In this document: positions 26,122 through 34,426 of the stretch, piece by piece | How positions within the stretch are numbered: position 1 is the first letter of the stretch | How the letters are laid out: each line of letters starts with the position of its first letter | Assembly (NCBI GenBank): GCA_937858715.1 | Contig: CALLZY010000009.1 | Span: forward strand, 1 to 38,501 | Source of the DNA: an uncultured Chitinophagaceae bacterium | Lineage (GTDB): Bacteria; Bacteroidota; Bacteroidia; Chitinophagales; Chitinophagaceae | Direction of reading: 5' to 3' | Length of the DNA: 38,501 nt | The notes under the pieces: generated by a model | Told to the model about the DNA's origin: nothing | The model's input: only the letters and a program-made list of their open reading frames with translations | Database searches by the model: none | Position numbers and translations under genes: made by a program

Positions 26122-27552
26122 CTAATTTCTTTCCACTCTTTTTACCAGGTTTCCCTTTTTATCTTTTACTTCAATTACCATTGGCATTTGTCCCAAGGCA
26201 TGTGTAGAGCAGGATAGACAGGGGTCATAACAGCGAATGGTAGATTCTACCCTGTTCAGCATACCTTCTTTGATGTCGTCACCTTTCACATATTGCCTGG
26301 CTACTTCAAGTACGGAACGGTTCATAGAGGGATTGTTCTGACCGGTGGCAATAAGCAGGTTTACTTTCAGCAGCTTTCCTGTTTCATCTGTTTTGTAATG
26401 ATGGAACAAAGTACCTCTTGGTGCCTCAGAACTGCCAATGCCTTCTGTATAATTCCAGCGGCCATGGTGCTGAATGTTTAATGAAGTCACTTCCGGATCT
26501 TTCAGTATGCGTTCTGCATCTTCCACGTCGCTCAGGGCTTCAATTAACCTTGTGTAGTGGTAATAGAAAGTGCCATGTACCGGTTTGCCACCACTCATGT
26601 GCTTGAATTTTTCAAACTCTTCCTGTGCCTGTGGTGTTTTCATACGGCTGCAAACGTTGAGGCGTGCCAGTGGCCCCACCCTGTAAAAACCTCTGTCGAA
26701 ACCATAAGGCTTGAAGTAAGGATATTTCAGGTATGACCAGTTAACAGAACGTTCGGCTATAAATTCAAGATATCTTGTGGGATCAAGCTGATCCTGCAAA
26801 ATAATGCCATCACCATCCATGAAGCGGAGCTTGCCATCATACAGTTCATGTTCGCCGCCGGGCCCTACAGTTCCCAGGTATAATGTGGGAGATGTGGCGA
26901 AGGTGTTTACCATCTCAGCATTTTCTTCATGAAACTTCTTGATGATATTGATTCCAAGATGAACAGTTTCCAATGCTTCAGGAATCCATTTGAGCAAAGC
27001 CTTCCTGTTTTCTTCTGTAAGCGGATAGGCCATACCTCCGGGTACGATACCCATAATGTGTATTTTCTTACCGGTGATGCGTTCACTAAGCTCCTGTCCG
27101 AATTTCCTTAACCTGATACCACGAACAGCTATGTCAGGAAATTTTTCTGCCATACCGAGAATATTTCTTTTTGCCGGATCGCTGTCATATCCCATCAAAA
27201 AGTCTGGTGAAGACAGGTGGAAAAAAGAAAGGGCATGTGATGAAAGATTCTGTCCAATGTGCATAAGCCTGCGCAGCAGGTTGGCTGTGTAAGTTGGCCT
27301 GAGGCCTTGTATCATTTCACAGGCTTTTACGCTGGCCAGAGTATGGCTGGTTGGACAAATGCCACAGATACGTGGAGTGATGGTGGGCATCTCGGTGTAC
27401 ATACGGCCTTCACAGAATTTTTCAAAACCCCTGAACTCATTTACATGAAACAATGCATCACTTACATTGCCGTTATCATCGAGTTCGATTGTTATATTGG
27501 CATGTCCTTCTATCCTGGTTACAGGAGAGATAAATATTTTACGCTTATCCAT
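26122..27552 (-). CDS. hoxH: [NiFe]-hydrogenase large subunit, first cluster (HoxH-type, group 3)
   Basis: A 476-residue catalytic subunit carrying the Ni-Fe(CN)2CO site for H2 oxidation or evolution. The L1 motif is [10 protein letters not shown] (Cys63 and Cys66). The L2 motif is DPCLSCSTH (Cys445, Cys448, His451), followed by a 25-residue tail removed during maturation. L1 continues TLASVKACE, unlike the VSHHLAAAKA of the second cluster, so the two large subunits are well diverged. It overlaps hoxY by 8 bases. The operon order hoxE-F-U-Y-H points to a group 3d-like, NAD(P)-linked cytoplasmic enzyme. The group assignment is inference without a tree. Confidence 0.95.
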   Translation of the reverse strand: MDKRKIFISPVTRIEGHANITIELDDNGNVSDALFHVNEFRGFEKFCEGRMYTEMPTITPRICGICPTSHTLASVKACEMIQGLRPTYTANLLRRLMHIGQNLSSHALSFFHLSSPDFLMGYDSDPAKRNILGMAEKFPDIAVRGIRLRKFGQELSERITGKKIHIMGIVPGGMAYPLTEENRKALLKWIPEALETVHLGINIIKKFHEENAEMVNTFATSPTLYLGTVGPGGEHELYDGKLRFMDGDGIILQDQLDPTRYLEFIAERSVNWSYLKYPYFKPYGFDRGFYRVGPLARLNVCSRMKTPQAQEEFEKFKHMSGGKPVHGTFYYHYTRLIEALSDVEDAERILKDPEVTSLNIQHHGRWNYTEGIGSSEAPRGTLFHHYKTDETGKLLKVNLLIATGQNNPSMNRSVLEVARQYVKGDDIKEGMLNRVESTIRCYDPCLSCSTHALGQMPMVIEVKDKKGNLVKRVERN

Positions 27553-28087
27553 ATTTCAATTTTTTAGCCTCACTTAAATTAGGTATTCTGTCGTTCAAAA
27601 ATTCAAACAATACATAGAAGATAGTGTCTGCATCGGGCGGGCAACCGGGAATTACAAAATCCACTTTCACCACCTCCTGAAGAGGAACTACTTTGTCGTT
27701 CAGTTTTAACAGTGACGGATGGTCGGGCACCAGGCCAATGTGATCGTTGCTGATGGCATGTACATAGGATGTTTCAAACACATCTTTCAGATCGAAGTAG
27801 TTGCGCATGCCGGTTACATTGGTCATCACAGCACAATCGCCAAAGGCGATGAGTGTTTTGCAATGCTTGCGGATGTGCAATATTTCCCGGTGATGTTCAT
27901 CGCTGGTAACAGAACCTTCCACCAGTGCAATGTCCACTTCGGGAAATTCCTTACCGTCTACCACCGGACTTTTAACGATGTCGGCCAGCTTGGCAACATC
28001 CAGTATTCTTTCGTCAATATCCAGCAAAGACATATGGCAGCCGGAACATCCGCCGAGCCACACCGTTGCTAATTTTTTCTTACTCAT
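27545..28087 (-). CDS. hoxY: [NiFe]-hydrogenase small subunit, first cluster (HoxY-type)
   Basis: A 180-residue short small subunit. It binds the single proximal [4Fe-4S] cluster with Cys14 and Cys17 (WLGGCSGCHMSLLDID), Cys85 (AFGDCAV) and Cys149 (IPGCPPD). There is no Tat signal and there are no medial or distal cluster cysteines, as expected of cytoplasmic group 3 enzymes. It passes electrons from HoxH to HoxU. It overlaps hoxH by 8 bases, and the gap to hoxU upstream is 88 bases with a strong hairpin, which may reduce or time its translation. Confidence 0.95.
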   Translation of the reverse strand: MSKKKLATVWLGGCSGCHMSLLDIDERILDVAKLADIVKSPVVDGKEFPEVDIALVEGSVTSDEHHREILHIRKHCKTLIAFGDCAVMTNVTGMRNYFDLKDVFETSYVHAISNDHIGLVPDHPSLLKLNDKVVPLQEVVKVDFVIPGCPPDADTIFYVLFEFLNDRIPNLSEAKKLKYG

Positions 28088-28109
28088 TTTGATATTATTA
28101 ATTCAGTTG

Positions 28110-28170
28110 AACCATTAAGAAATTAAGGTTCATTAAGAATTTGTTTAATTGTCTTAATGCCTTAATGGTT
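28110..28170. repeat. Nested hairpin in the hoxU-hoxY gap
   Basis: AACCATTAAG at 28110-28119 pairs with CTTAATGGTT at 28161-28170. Inside it, CATTAAGA at 28131-28138 pairs with TCTTAATG at 28152-28159. The double stem fills the 88-base gap between hoxU and hoxY. The AACCATTA / TAATGGTT outer arms are the same as in the hairpin at 11356-11400. It may be an mRNA processing or stability element, or a copy of a dispersed palindromic repeat. Confidence 0.65.
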
Positions 28171-28175
28171 AAAGT

Positions 28176-28883
28176 TTACAATTTCATTTTCCTTCTTTCC
28201 ACCAGTTCTGTAACCATTACGGGGTTCTTTTCTAACTGTCCCTGTACAATGGCTTTTGGCCAGATGGCGCCTGTAGGACAAGCATGCAGGCATTTGCCAC
28301 ATGATGTACAAGTGGTGGATTGTCCCCAGGGTGTGTTGAAGTCGGAAATAATGCGTACCTGGTGGCCACGGTTCATCACATCCCAGTTGTGGGCGCCTTC
28401 CACTTCATTACATACTCTTACACAACGGGTACACATAATGCAGCGGTTGTGATCCATAACATACCATGGGTGTGATGTGTCCACTTCGCATTGCGGGAAC
28501 AGGTGCGGATAGCGGATATGATCAAGTTCAACTTTGTAACCCAGGTTTTGCAATTCGCATTTTCCATTTGATACACAAACGGCACATACGTGGTTGCGTT
28601 CGGCAAAGAATAATTCGGTAGTAATGCGCTGGTACCTTTTAATCCTGTCGGTTGTAGTCTTAATGGACATATTCGGTGCCACTTTGGTGGTACAGGCAGA
28701 AAGCAATTTGTTGATGCCTTCCACTTCAACAAGGCAGAGACGGCAGGCACCAATATCAATGATACCTTTCAGGTGGCACATGGTTAGTATTTCGATTCCG
28801 TTTTCCCTGCATACTTCCAGAATGGTCTTTTGCGGTTCAACGTCAAACTTTTTTTCATCTATTGTAACAGATATCTTGTTCAT
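28176..28883 (-). CDS. hoxU: Hydrogenase iron-sulfur subunit HoxU, first cluster
   Basis: A 235-residue NuoG-N-like electron-transfer subunit linking HoxF and HoxY. All cluster ligands are present: [2Fe-2S] Cys36, Cys47, Cys50, Cys64; the His-ligated cluster His98, Cys100, Cys103, Cys109; and two [4Fe-4S] clusters from C148IMCTRCVRVC158 and C192TSCGKCLHAC202. It sits 20 bases after hoxF and 88 before hoxY. This complete set is the reference for judging the shortened HoxU part of the second cluster, which aligns residue for residue up to position 158. Confidence 0.95.
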   Translation of the reverse strand: MNKISVTIDEKKFDVEPQKTILEVCRENGIEILTMCHLKGIIDIGACRLCLVEVEGINKLLSACTTKVAPNMSIKTTTDRIKRYQRITTELFFAERNHVCAVCVSNGKCELQNLGYKVELDHIRYPHLFPQCEVDTSHPWYVMDHNRCIMCTRCVRVCNEVEGAHNWDVMNRGHQVRIISDFNTPWGQSTTCTSCGKCLHACPTGAIWPKAIVQGQLEKNPVMVTELVERRKMKL

Positions 28884-28903
28884 ACAACTTTCTTTGAAAT
28901 GGT

Positions 28904-30544
28904 TTACGCTTCTTTCAAAATTTTACTTTCATATTCCTGCCTGAAGTGGCGGAGTGTACTGAGCAAAGGATTGGGTGCAGAACCACCCAGGCCGCACAGG
29001 CTGGTTTCTTTTACATACACAGCCAGTTCTTCAAGCCGGTCAAGGTCAATTTGTGAGGCTTTGCCATCATATATTTTCTGAAGCAGATCATGCATCATTT
29101 TTGTTCCCACACGGCAGGGTACGCATTTACCACAACTTTCATCCATGCAGAACTCCATGAAGAAACGGGCCACATCCACCATGTCTGAACTTTGATCCAT
29201 CACAATCAAACCGCCAGAACCCATAATGGAGCCAAGGCTGGTGAGTGATTCGTAATCCATTTTTACATCAAGATGTTCCGCAGGAATACAACCTCCGGAA
29301 GGACCACCTGTTTGCGCTGCTTTAAATTCGCCACCACCCTGTATGCCACCACCAATTTCAAACACCACTTCACGCAATGTTGTGCCCATTGGTACTTCTA
29401 TCAATCCTGAGTAGTTAATTTTTCCTGCGAGGGCAAATACTTTTGTACCGGCACTTTTAGCAGTACCTGTTTCACTATACCATTCACCATCGTTTTGAAT
29501 AATCGGTGCTATCGCCGCAAAGCTCTCAACATTATTAATCAGCGTTGGCTTTCCCCACAGGCCGGATTCGGCCGGGAATGGAGGTCTTGGTTTTGGTGTT
29601 CCCCGTTTTCCTTCAATGGAAGCGATAAGGGCAGTCTCTTCACCACAAACGAATGCTCCGGCACCAATCCTTACTTCCATTTCGAAAGAAAATTCGCTGC
29701 CAAGGATATTCTTGCCAAGCAGCCCATGCTTTGTAGCTTGCTTGATGGCCTGCTCGAAACGTTTAATTGCCAGAGGGTATTCGCCACGGATGTAAGCAAA
29801 ACCTTTACTTGCACCAATTGCATAACCGGCAATGGTCATGCCTTCTATAATGCGATGTGGGTTGCCTTCCAGCACACTGCGGTCCATAAAAGCTCCGGGG
29901 TCACCCTCATCTCCATTGCAGATAACATATTTCTGAGGGCTTACGTATTTATAAACGGTTTCCCATTTCAAACCTGTTGGATAACCGGCACCGCCACGGC
30001 CACGGATGCGGCTTTGCTTTACTTCAGAAATCACTTCTTCAGGGCTCATCCTGAACAGTGCTTTATCTAATGCCTGGTATCCGCCAACAGCGAAATAGTC
30101 TTCTATTTCTTCGGGGTTAATGTCGCCGCAATCTTTCAAAGCAATCTTCAGCTGCTTTTTAAAGAAAGGATCTTCGCTGGCATTAACGAAAGGCTTTTCT
30201 CTTGAGTCGGCAAACAGCAGCATGTCTTCTATTGGTTTGCCTTCCACAATCTGGCTTTGTATAATCCTGTCGAGATTTTCGCAGTTCACATGCTGATAGA
30301 TAGTATTCTCAGGCAGGTGTTTTACCAATGGTCCCTGGTTACAAGGGCCCATACAGCCTGAAGGAACGACTTCTATTTCTTTATCCAGTCCTCTTGTCTT
30401 TATTTCATCCTGAAGCTTTTTAAGCACTTCTTCCGAGCCGGATGATATACAGCCGGCCCCGCAACATACACATATCTTGTGCTTCATTTGCTTGTGCTTG
30501 TCCTTAGCCTTTTCTACGATGGCCTGTAATTCATGTCGGTTCAT
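28904..30544 (-). CDS. hoxF: Hydrogenase diaphorase subunit HoxF (NuoF-like), first cluster
   Basis: A 546-residue FMN/NAD(H)-binding subunit. An N-terminal thioredoxin-like [2Fe-2S] domain (residues about 20-105, CVCCGAGC and SGCMGPCN) precedes the NuoF core. That core has the glycine-rich loop [49 protein letters not shown] and the [4Fe-4S] ligands [10 protein letters not shown] plus SLCGLGG. It oxidises or reduces NAD(P)H coupled to H2. It overlaps hoxE by 4 bases (ATGA type) and is followed by hoxU after 20 bases. All motifs look intact, so NAD(P) activity is expected. Confidence 0.95.
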   Translation of the reverse strand: MNRHELQAIVEKAKDKHKQMKHKICVCCGAGCISSGSEEVLKKLQDEIKTRGLDKEIEVVPSGCMGPCNQGPLVKHLPENTIYQHVNCENLDRIIQSQIVEGKPIEDMLLFADSREKPFVNASEDPFFKKQLKIALKDCGDINPEEIEDYFAVGGYQALDKALFRMSPEEVISEVKQSRIRGRGGAGYPTGLKWETVYKYVSPQKYVICNGDEGDPGAFMDRSVLEGNPHRIIEGMTIAGYAIGASKGFAYIRGEYPLAIKRFEQAIKQATKHGLLGKNILGSEFSFEMEVRIGAGAFVCGEETALIASIEGKRGTPKPRPPFPAESGLWGKPTLINNVESFAAIAPIIQNDGEWYSETGTAKSAGTKVFALAGKINYSGLIEVPMGTTLREVVFEIGGGIQGGGEFKAAQTGGPSGGCIPAEHLDVKMDYESLTSLGSIMGSGGLIVMDQSSDMVDVARFFMEFCMDESCGKCVPCRVGTKMMHDLLQKIYDGKASQIDLDRLEELAVYVKETSLCGLGGSAPNPLLSTLRHFRQEYESKILKEA

Positions 30545-31065
30545 ATATTTCCAATTTTCTCGTTAATTGAATTGATGACGGCTTCTTCGGTTACTTTACC
30601 ATGCACATCATTATCTATTACAACGGCAGGGGCAAGTCCGCAAGCGCCAATGCAACGGGCTACCTGCACACCCAGTTTGTTGTCGGCTGTAACCTGTCCG
30701 GGTTTTAAAGCAAACTGGCTTTCAATCTTATTGAGTAAAGCCTGTGCTCCTTTAACATAACAGGCAGTGCCTGTGCAAACAAGACAGGTGTGCTCGCCTT
30801 TTGATTTAAGGGAGAAGAAATGATAGAATGTAACAGTTGAGTACACTCTGGAAGGCGGCAGGCGAAGCTCTTTTGCAATGAAATCCAGCACTTCTTTTGG
30901 CAGAAAGCCAAATGCATTTTGCGCAGTGTGCAAAATCTCAATCAGTGCATCGGGCTTGTAGCCTTCTTTTTTCATTTTGGCAGCAATGAGCTTTACCCGT
31001 GGATCAGTCTTAGACAGCTCATGTGCATGAGCAGGATGATGATGGGTATGATGTGTTGCAGTCAT
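30541..31065 (-). CDS. hoxE: Hydrogenase subunit HoxE (NuoE-like), first cluster
   Basis: A 174-residue NuoE-type thioredoxin-fold [2Fe-2S] protein. The four ligands are Cys97 and Cys102 ([12 protein letters not shown]) and Cys138 and Cys142 ([11 protein letters not shown]). An N-terminal His-rich stretch ([11 protein letters not shown], residues 5-15) precedes the domain and might bind Ni or other metals (inference). It is the first gene of the minus-strand operon hoxEFUYH. It overlaps hoxF by 4 bases and begins at the 326-base control region shared with the divergent second hydrogenase operon. Confidence 0.94.
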   Translation of the reverse strand: MTATHHTHHHPAHAHELSKTDPRVKLIAAKMKKEGYKPDALIEILHTAQNAFGFLPKEVLDFIAKELRLPPSRVYSTVTFYHFFSLKSKGEHTCLVCTGTACYVKGAQALLNKIESQFALKPGQVTADNKLGVQVARCIGACGLAPAVVIDNDVHGKVTEEAVINSINEKIGNI

Positions 31066-31170
31066 ATCACTTAATGTTTAAACAGTCTTTTAAATCTGGC
31101 GAAGAGGGAATGTTGAGGCAGTTTACCCTGCAAAAAAATATGTTGAGTAAGCGTATCACATGAATGGCAA

Positions 31171-31188
31171 TCGAAAGAATGCTTTCGA
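31171..31188. promoter_or_regulatory. Palindrome TCGAAAG-N4-CTTTCGA
   Basis: A perfect 7-bp inverted repeat with a 4-base loop, located 106 bases upstream of hoxE of the first cluster and 204 upstream of the second operon. It could be an operator for an unknown regulator or form a hairpin in the hoxE leader. It has no T-run after it on either strand. Confidence 0.45.
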
Positions 31189-31207
31189 AAAAGCGAGGCT
31201 AAGCTAT

Positions 31208-31223
31208 TGTGACAAAAATCACC
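31208..31223. promoter_or_regulatory. CRP/FNR-family-like binding site
   Basis: TGTGA at 31208-31212 and TCACC at 31219-31223 separated by six bases give TGTGA-N6-TCACC, one base from the classic CRP-family palindrome TGTGA-N6-TCACA. It lies about midway between the divergent starts. The regulator cannot be named from sequence. It matches the form used by CRP/FNR superfamily proteins. Confidence 0.5.
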
Positions 31224-31297
31224 TAAGCATGACTATTATCAACCCGTATCCTGTTTTTAAGCAATCGGGCATTTATCAATAGACAGACCTTAAAAAC

Positions 31298-31311
31298 TTG
31301 ACTTTAATCAT
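31298..31311. promoter_or_regulatory. FNR-like site TTGAC-N4-ATCAT
   Basis: TTGAC-TTTA-ATCAT at 31298-31311 resembles the FNR consensus TTGAT-N4-ATCAA with two mismatches. It is 80 bases upstream of the second operon start (31392). It would fit oxygen-dependent control of the fused hydrogenase, but the match is imperfect and could be chance in A+T-rich DNA. Confidence 0.35.
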
Positions 31312-31391
31312 ATTAGGCTATGACCTGCTTAATTTTTTTCGGCTTATCCCGGTTGTAATTTGTTAGCATCTTCAACCAAAAAATCCCGGAC

Positions 31392-33131
31392 ATGAAAGAA
31401 CCTCTTCAAACCCGGATGATGGATCAGTTGTGGGATTTACAATTAAGTAATGGTTATATTACCGATGAGGATGTAATAAGATTGTCACACCAGTTCAACC
31501 TTTCTGAAATAGAAGTGGAAGGTGTGGTTTCTTTTTATCATTTTTTTCACCGTAAGCCCACAGGCAAATACACTATTTATCTTAACAACAGTATTGTGGC
31601 TGATATAAAAGGGTTCAGCCGCATCAAGGAAACGCTGGAACGTGAAACCGGAGCCACCTTTGGCTCTGTTGACCGGACCGGGACTTTTGGTTTGTTTCTT
31701 ACGCCGTGTATTGGCCTGAGCGACCAGGAACCATCGGCGCTGATTAACTTCTATCCGTTTACCAATCTTAATGCGATTAAGATTAAAGACATCGTTTCTT
31801 CTCTTAAACGTGGTGTTGATCCGGAAACTATCTGCGATTTGCCTGCAGATAATATCCGCTATACACCTCCGGGAAACAAAACTGTTTTTTTTAAGGAATT
31901 TGTTAATGGTTCTGCATTAGCAAGAGCTGCCACACTTGGGCCTGATGGTGTGCTGGAAGATTTGAAGAAAGCAGAACTGGCCGGCCGGGGTGGTGCCTAT
32001 TATCCTACCTGGAAAAAATGGAATGCAGCCCAATTGCAGTCATCAGCAACAAAGTATGTTATCTGCAACGCCGATGAAGGAGAGCCAGGTACATTTAAAG
32101 ACAGGGTGCTGATTAATACACAAGCCAGCACACTGATTGAAGGAATGATTATTTGCGGATATACTATCGGCGCCGAAAATGGAATTATTTATCTGCGTGG
32201 AGAATACCGCTGGCTAAGGAATAAACTTGAAACAGCCATTGAAGAATACCGGAAAGCAGGGCTGTTGGGAACTGATTGCGGAAATATAAAAGGATTCAAT
32301 TTTGATATCCGGGTGCAGATGGGTGCCGGCTCTTATGTTTGTGGTGAAGAAACAGCACTGCTTGAATCACTGGAAGGAAAAAGAGGCGAGCCAAGAACCA
32401 AGTGGTATTTCCCGGTTGAGAAAGGATACCTGCAGCAACCCACTGTAATTAATAATGTGGAGACCTTTTGTGCCGCAACAAGAATTATTGAGATAGGTGC
32501 AGATACGTACATGAGCCAGGGCATTCCGGGTTCACCCGGGGTAAAACTGCTGAGCGTATCAGGTGATTGTAAGCTGCCGGGCCTGTATGAAATTGAATGG
32601 GGTATGACGGTGGCTGAACTGCTGGAACTGTGTGAAGCAGAAGACCCGTATTACATACAAGTGAGCGGCCCTTCAGGTGAGTGTATCTCCATCAAAGAAA
32701 AATACCGGCGCATTTCCATGCTCGACCTGCTGGCCCGAAAAGACATACGTTGCGGTGGTTCGTTTATGATATTCAGTAAACAAAGAGACTTGGTAAAAGT
32801 GCTGCTGAACTTTTCAGAATTCTTCATGTCAGAATCATGCGGCATTTGCACACCTTGCCGTGCAGGCAATTTTATTATTCAGCGCAAACTGGAAAGATTG
32901 CAGAACGGCCTGGCCAACGAAGCCGATTTAAAGGAACTGAAAAGCTGGGGCACCATTATGAAAAATACCAGCCGGTGTGGCTTAGGCAAAACCGCTACCA
33001 ACAGCCTTATATATGCAATGGATAAGTTTCACGACTATTTTATGCTGCGGCTGGATAAAGAATACAACGGCCTGAACCTGAAGTTTGATATTGAGGCAGC
33101 AACAGAAGAATATGAGAAATACAAAATCTGA
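31392..33131 (+). CDS. hoxF: Fused HoxE-HoxF-like diaphorase subunit, second hydrogenase (degenerate NuoE part)
   Basis: A 579-residue protein with a NuoE-like domain (about 1-140) fused to a NuoF-like core (about 165-560). The NuoE part keeps the fold signature (VEGVVSFYHFFHRKPTGKY), but only Cys106 of its four [2Fe-2S] ligands. The other three positions are Asn65, Ala70 and Ser110, so the cluster is probably absent. The core keeps [36 protein letters not shown] and the [4Fe-4S] ligands Cys483, Cys486, Cys489 and Cys529. The flavin/NAD loop reads GRGGAYYPTWKKW, with Tyr203 and Trp207 where Gly is normal, so NAD binding may be altered. It leads the plus-strand operon, 5 bases ahead of the next gene. 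Confidence 0.92.
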   Translation: MKEPLQTRMMDQLWDLQLSNGYITDEDVIRLSHQFNLSEIEVEGVVSFYHFFHRKPTGKYTIYLNNSIVADIKGFSRIKETLERETGATFGSVDRTGTFGLFLTPCIGLSDQEPSALINFYPFTNLNAIKIKDIVSSLKRGVDPETICDLPADNIRYTPPGNKTVFFKEFVNGSALARAATLGPDGVLEDLKKAELAGRGGAYYPTWKKWNAAQLQSSATKYVICNADEGEPGTFKDRVLINTQASTLIEGMIICGYTIGAENGIIYLRGEYRWLRNKLETAIEEYRKAGLLGTDCGNIKGFNFDIRVQMGAGSYVCGEETALLESLEGKRGEPRTKWYFPVEKGYLQQPTVINNVETFCAATRIIEIGADTYMSQGIPGSPGVKLLSVSGDCKLPGLYEIEWGMTVAELLELCEAEDPYYIQVSGPSGECISIKEKYRRISMLDLLARKDIRCGGSFMIFSKQRDLVKVLLNFSEFFMSESCGICTPCRAGNFIIQRKLERLQNGLANEADLKELKSWGTIMKNTSRCGLGKTATNSLIYAMDKFHDYFMLRLDKEYNGLNLKFDIEAATEEYEKYKI

Positions 33132-33136
33132 ATGTT

Positions 33137-34411
33137 ATGTCAAATCTGGTAAATATTACAATTGACGGGAAAGCCATTCAGGCCGAAGAAGGAAAGAACC
33201 TGATGCTGGTGGCAAGGGAGAATGGCATTTTTATTCCCTCGCTTTGTTTTTATGAACATATTGAACCGCCATTAGGCACCTGCCGTGTCTGTACTTGTAA
33301 AATAAATGGTAAATACAGCCCTGCCTGCACAGAGAAAATAACTGAAGGGCTGACAGTGGAAGTAAACACTGAAGAACTGGTTGACAGCCGGAAAGCTTTA
33401 GTGGAAATGATGTTTGCCGAAGGCAATCATATTTGTCCTGCCTGTGAAAAAAGCGGACACTGCGATTTGCAGCACATGGGTTATGAACTCGGAATTTCTT
33501 CAACAAGATTTCAGCACTTGTTTAAGGACAGGGCAATTGATTATAAACCCAGCCGGATGGTAATGGAGCACAACCGTTGCATTAAATGCCTGCGTTGTGT
33601 GGTGGATGTAAAAACGGAAGACGGGAAAAAAGTTTTCAACTATCAGGACAGGGGCAATGAAACTTATGTGGGAATTGATTATGAGCAGGAAGAAAAACTT
33701 TCGGAAGAGCAGGTGATGAATGCCATGAGAATTTGTCCTACCGGTGCCATTATTGTACGGGGTGTAAGCCTCGCTAAACCATTTGGCGACCGTAAGTATG
33801 ACATGGATTCAGTGCAGAAAGACTATTCAAAAAGAAAACAGGGGCACCGGTCAAGGCCAACCATGATGGAGAAAAAAATTGTGGCTACCGTATCACTGGC
33901 GGGATGTTTCGGTTGCCACATGTCGCTGCTTGATATTGATACGGACCTGCTGGATGTGGTGGAGCTGATTTCGTTTGACAAATCGCCGCTCACCGATTTT
34001 AAAAACTTTACATCCCGTTGTCACATAGGCATTATAGAAGGTGGTGTTTGCAACTCAGAGAATATTGAAACGTTGCGCAAGTTCAGGGAGCATTGTGATA
34101 TTCTTGTTTCGCTGGGCGAATGTTCTATCTGGGGCGGATTGCCAACTATGCGAAATTCCATTCCGCTGAGTGAATGCCTGGAAGAGGCTTACCTCAACTC
34201 ACCAACCAGCGAACCCGGGGCCAATATTGTTCCTTATCACGAAGACCTCCCGAAAATATTGGACAGGGTGTATGCCTGTAGCGAGATAGTGAGAATTGAT
34301 TATTTCATTCCGGGTTGCCCGCCTGATGCGAATCATATATGGAAAGCGGTTAAAAATATTTTGTGGGGAGAAGAATACTCCATTCTGTACTCCGAGTTTA
34401 AGTATGACTAA
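33137..34411 (+). CDS. Fused HoxU-HoxY: iron-sulfur subunit joined to hydrogenase small subunit, second hydrogenase
   Basis: A 424-residue fusion. Residues 1-205 match HoxU: [2Fe-2S] Cys37, Cys49, Cys52, Cys64; His98, Cys100, Cys103, Cys109; and one [4Fe-4S] from Cys148, Cys151, Cys154 plus Cys200. The second [4Fe-4S] is completely gone: its CxxCxxC is deleted and its fourth ligand is Val158. A basic linker (residues about 210-245, KDYSKRKQGHRSR) leads to a HoxY domain with Cys257, Cys260, Cys329 and Cys394 for the proximal cluster. There is no stop or frameshift at the junction, so the fusion is genuine in this sequence. It starts 5 bases after the HoxEF gene. Confidence 0.93.
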   Translation: MSNLVNITIDGKAIQAEEGKNLMLVARENGIFIPSLCFYEHIEPPLGTCRVCTCKINGKYSPACTEKITEGLTVEVNTEELVDSRKALVEMMFAEGNHICPACEKSGHCDLQHMGYELGISSTRFQHLFKDRAIDYKPSRMVMEHNRCIKCLRCVVDVKTEDGKKVFNYQDRGNETYVGIDYEQEEKLSEEQVMNAMRICPTGAIIVRGVSLAKPFGDRKYDMDSVQKDYSKRKQGHRSRPTMMEKKIVATVSLAGCFGCHMSLLDIDTDLLDVVELISFDKSPLTDFKNFTSRCHIGIIEGGVCNSENIETLRKFREHCDILVSLGECSIWGGLPTMRNSIPLSECLEEAYLNSPTSEPGANIVPYHEDLPKILDRVYACSEIVRIDYFIPGCPPDANHIWKAVKNILWGEEYSILYSEFKYD

Positions 34412-34426
34412 TAAACTGTTTGTTCT

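Larger units (their letters stand above)
31066..31391. promoter_or_regulatory. Shared divergent control region between the two Hox operons
   Basis: This 326-base stretch holds no gene. Visible elements are a 7-bp palindrome TCGAAAG-AATG-CTTTCGA (31171-31188), a CRP/FNR-type palindrome TGTGA-N6-TCACC (31208-31223) and an FNR-like half-palindrome pair TTGAC-N4-ATCAT (31298-31311). They all lie between the two starts. This suggests that oxygen, redox or a cyclic-nucleotide-like signal controls one or both operons. I could not identify clear -33/-7 promoter boxes for either strand. Confidence 0.6.

Noticed and set aside
1117-28175. The intergenic palindromes as a CRISPR array
   Set aside because: They are isolated single hairpins in different gaps, with no regularly spaced repeats or cas genes.
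29495-30070. Plus-strand open frame of 191 codons inside hoxF
   Set aside because: It is antisense to a hoxF gene with all its motifs; its translation is Cys/Phe-rich noise. A shadow frame.
31392-33131. The HoxEF-like gene as a complex I NuoEF gene
   Set aside because: It is directly followed by hydrogenase small and large subunit genes and a hydrogenase protease, and no other nuo hydrophilic genes are adjacent.
33137-34411. HoxU-HoxY fusion as a frameshift or lost stop artefact
   Set aside because: The frame is continuous, with a charged linker between complete domains. No displaced start codon or near-stop suggests a recent error. Read-level confirmation is still desirable.
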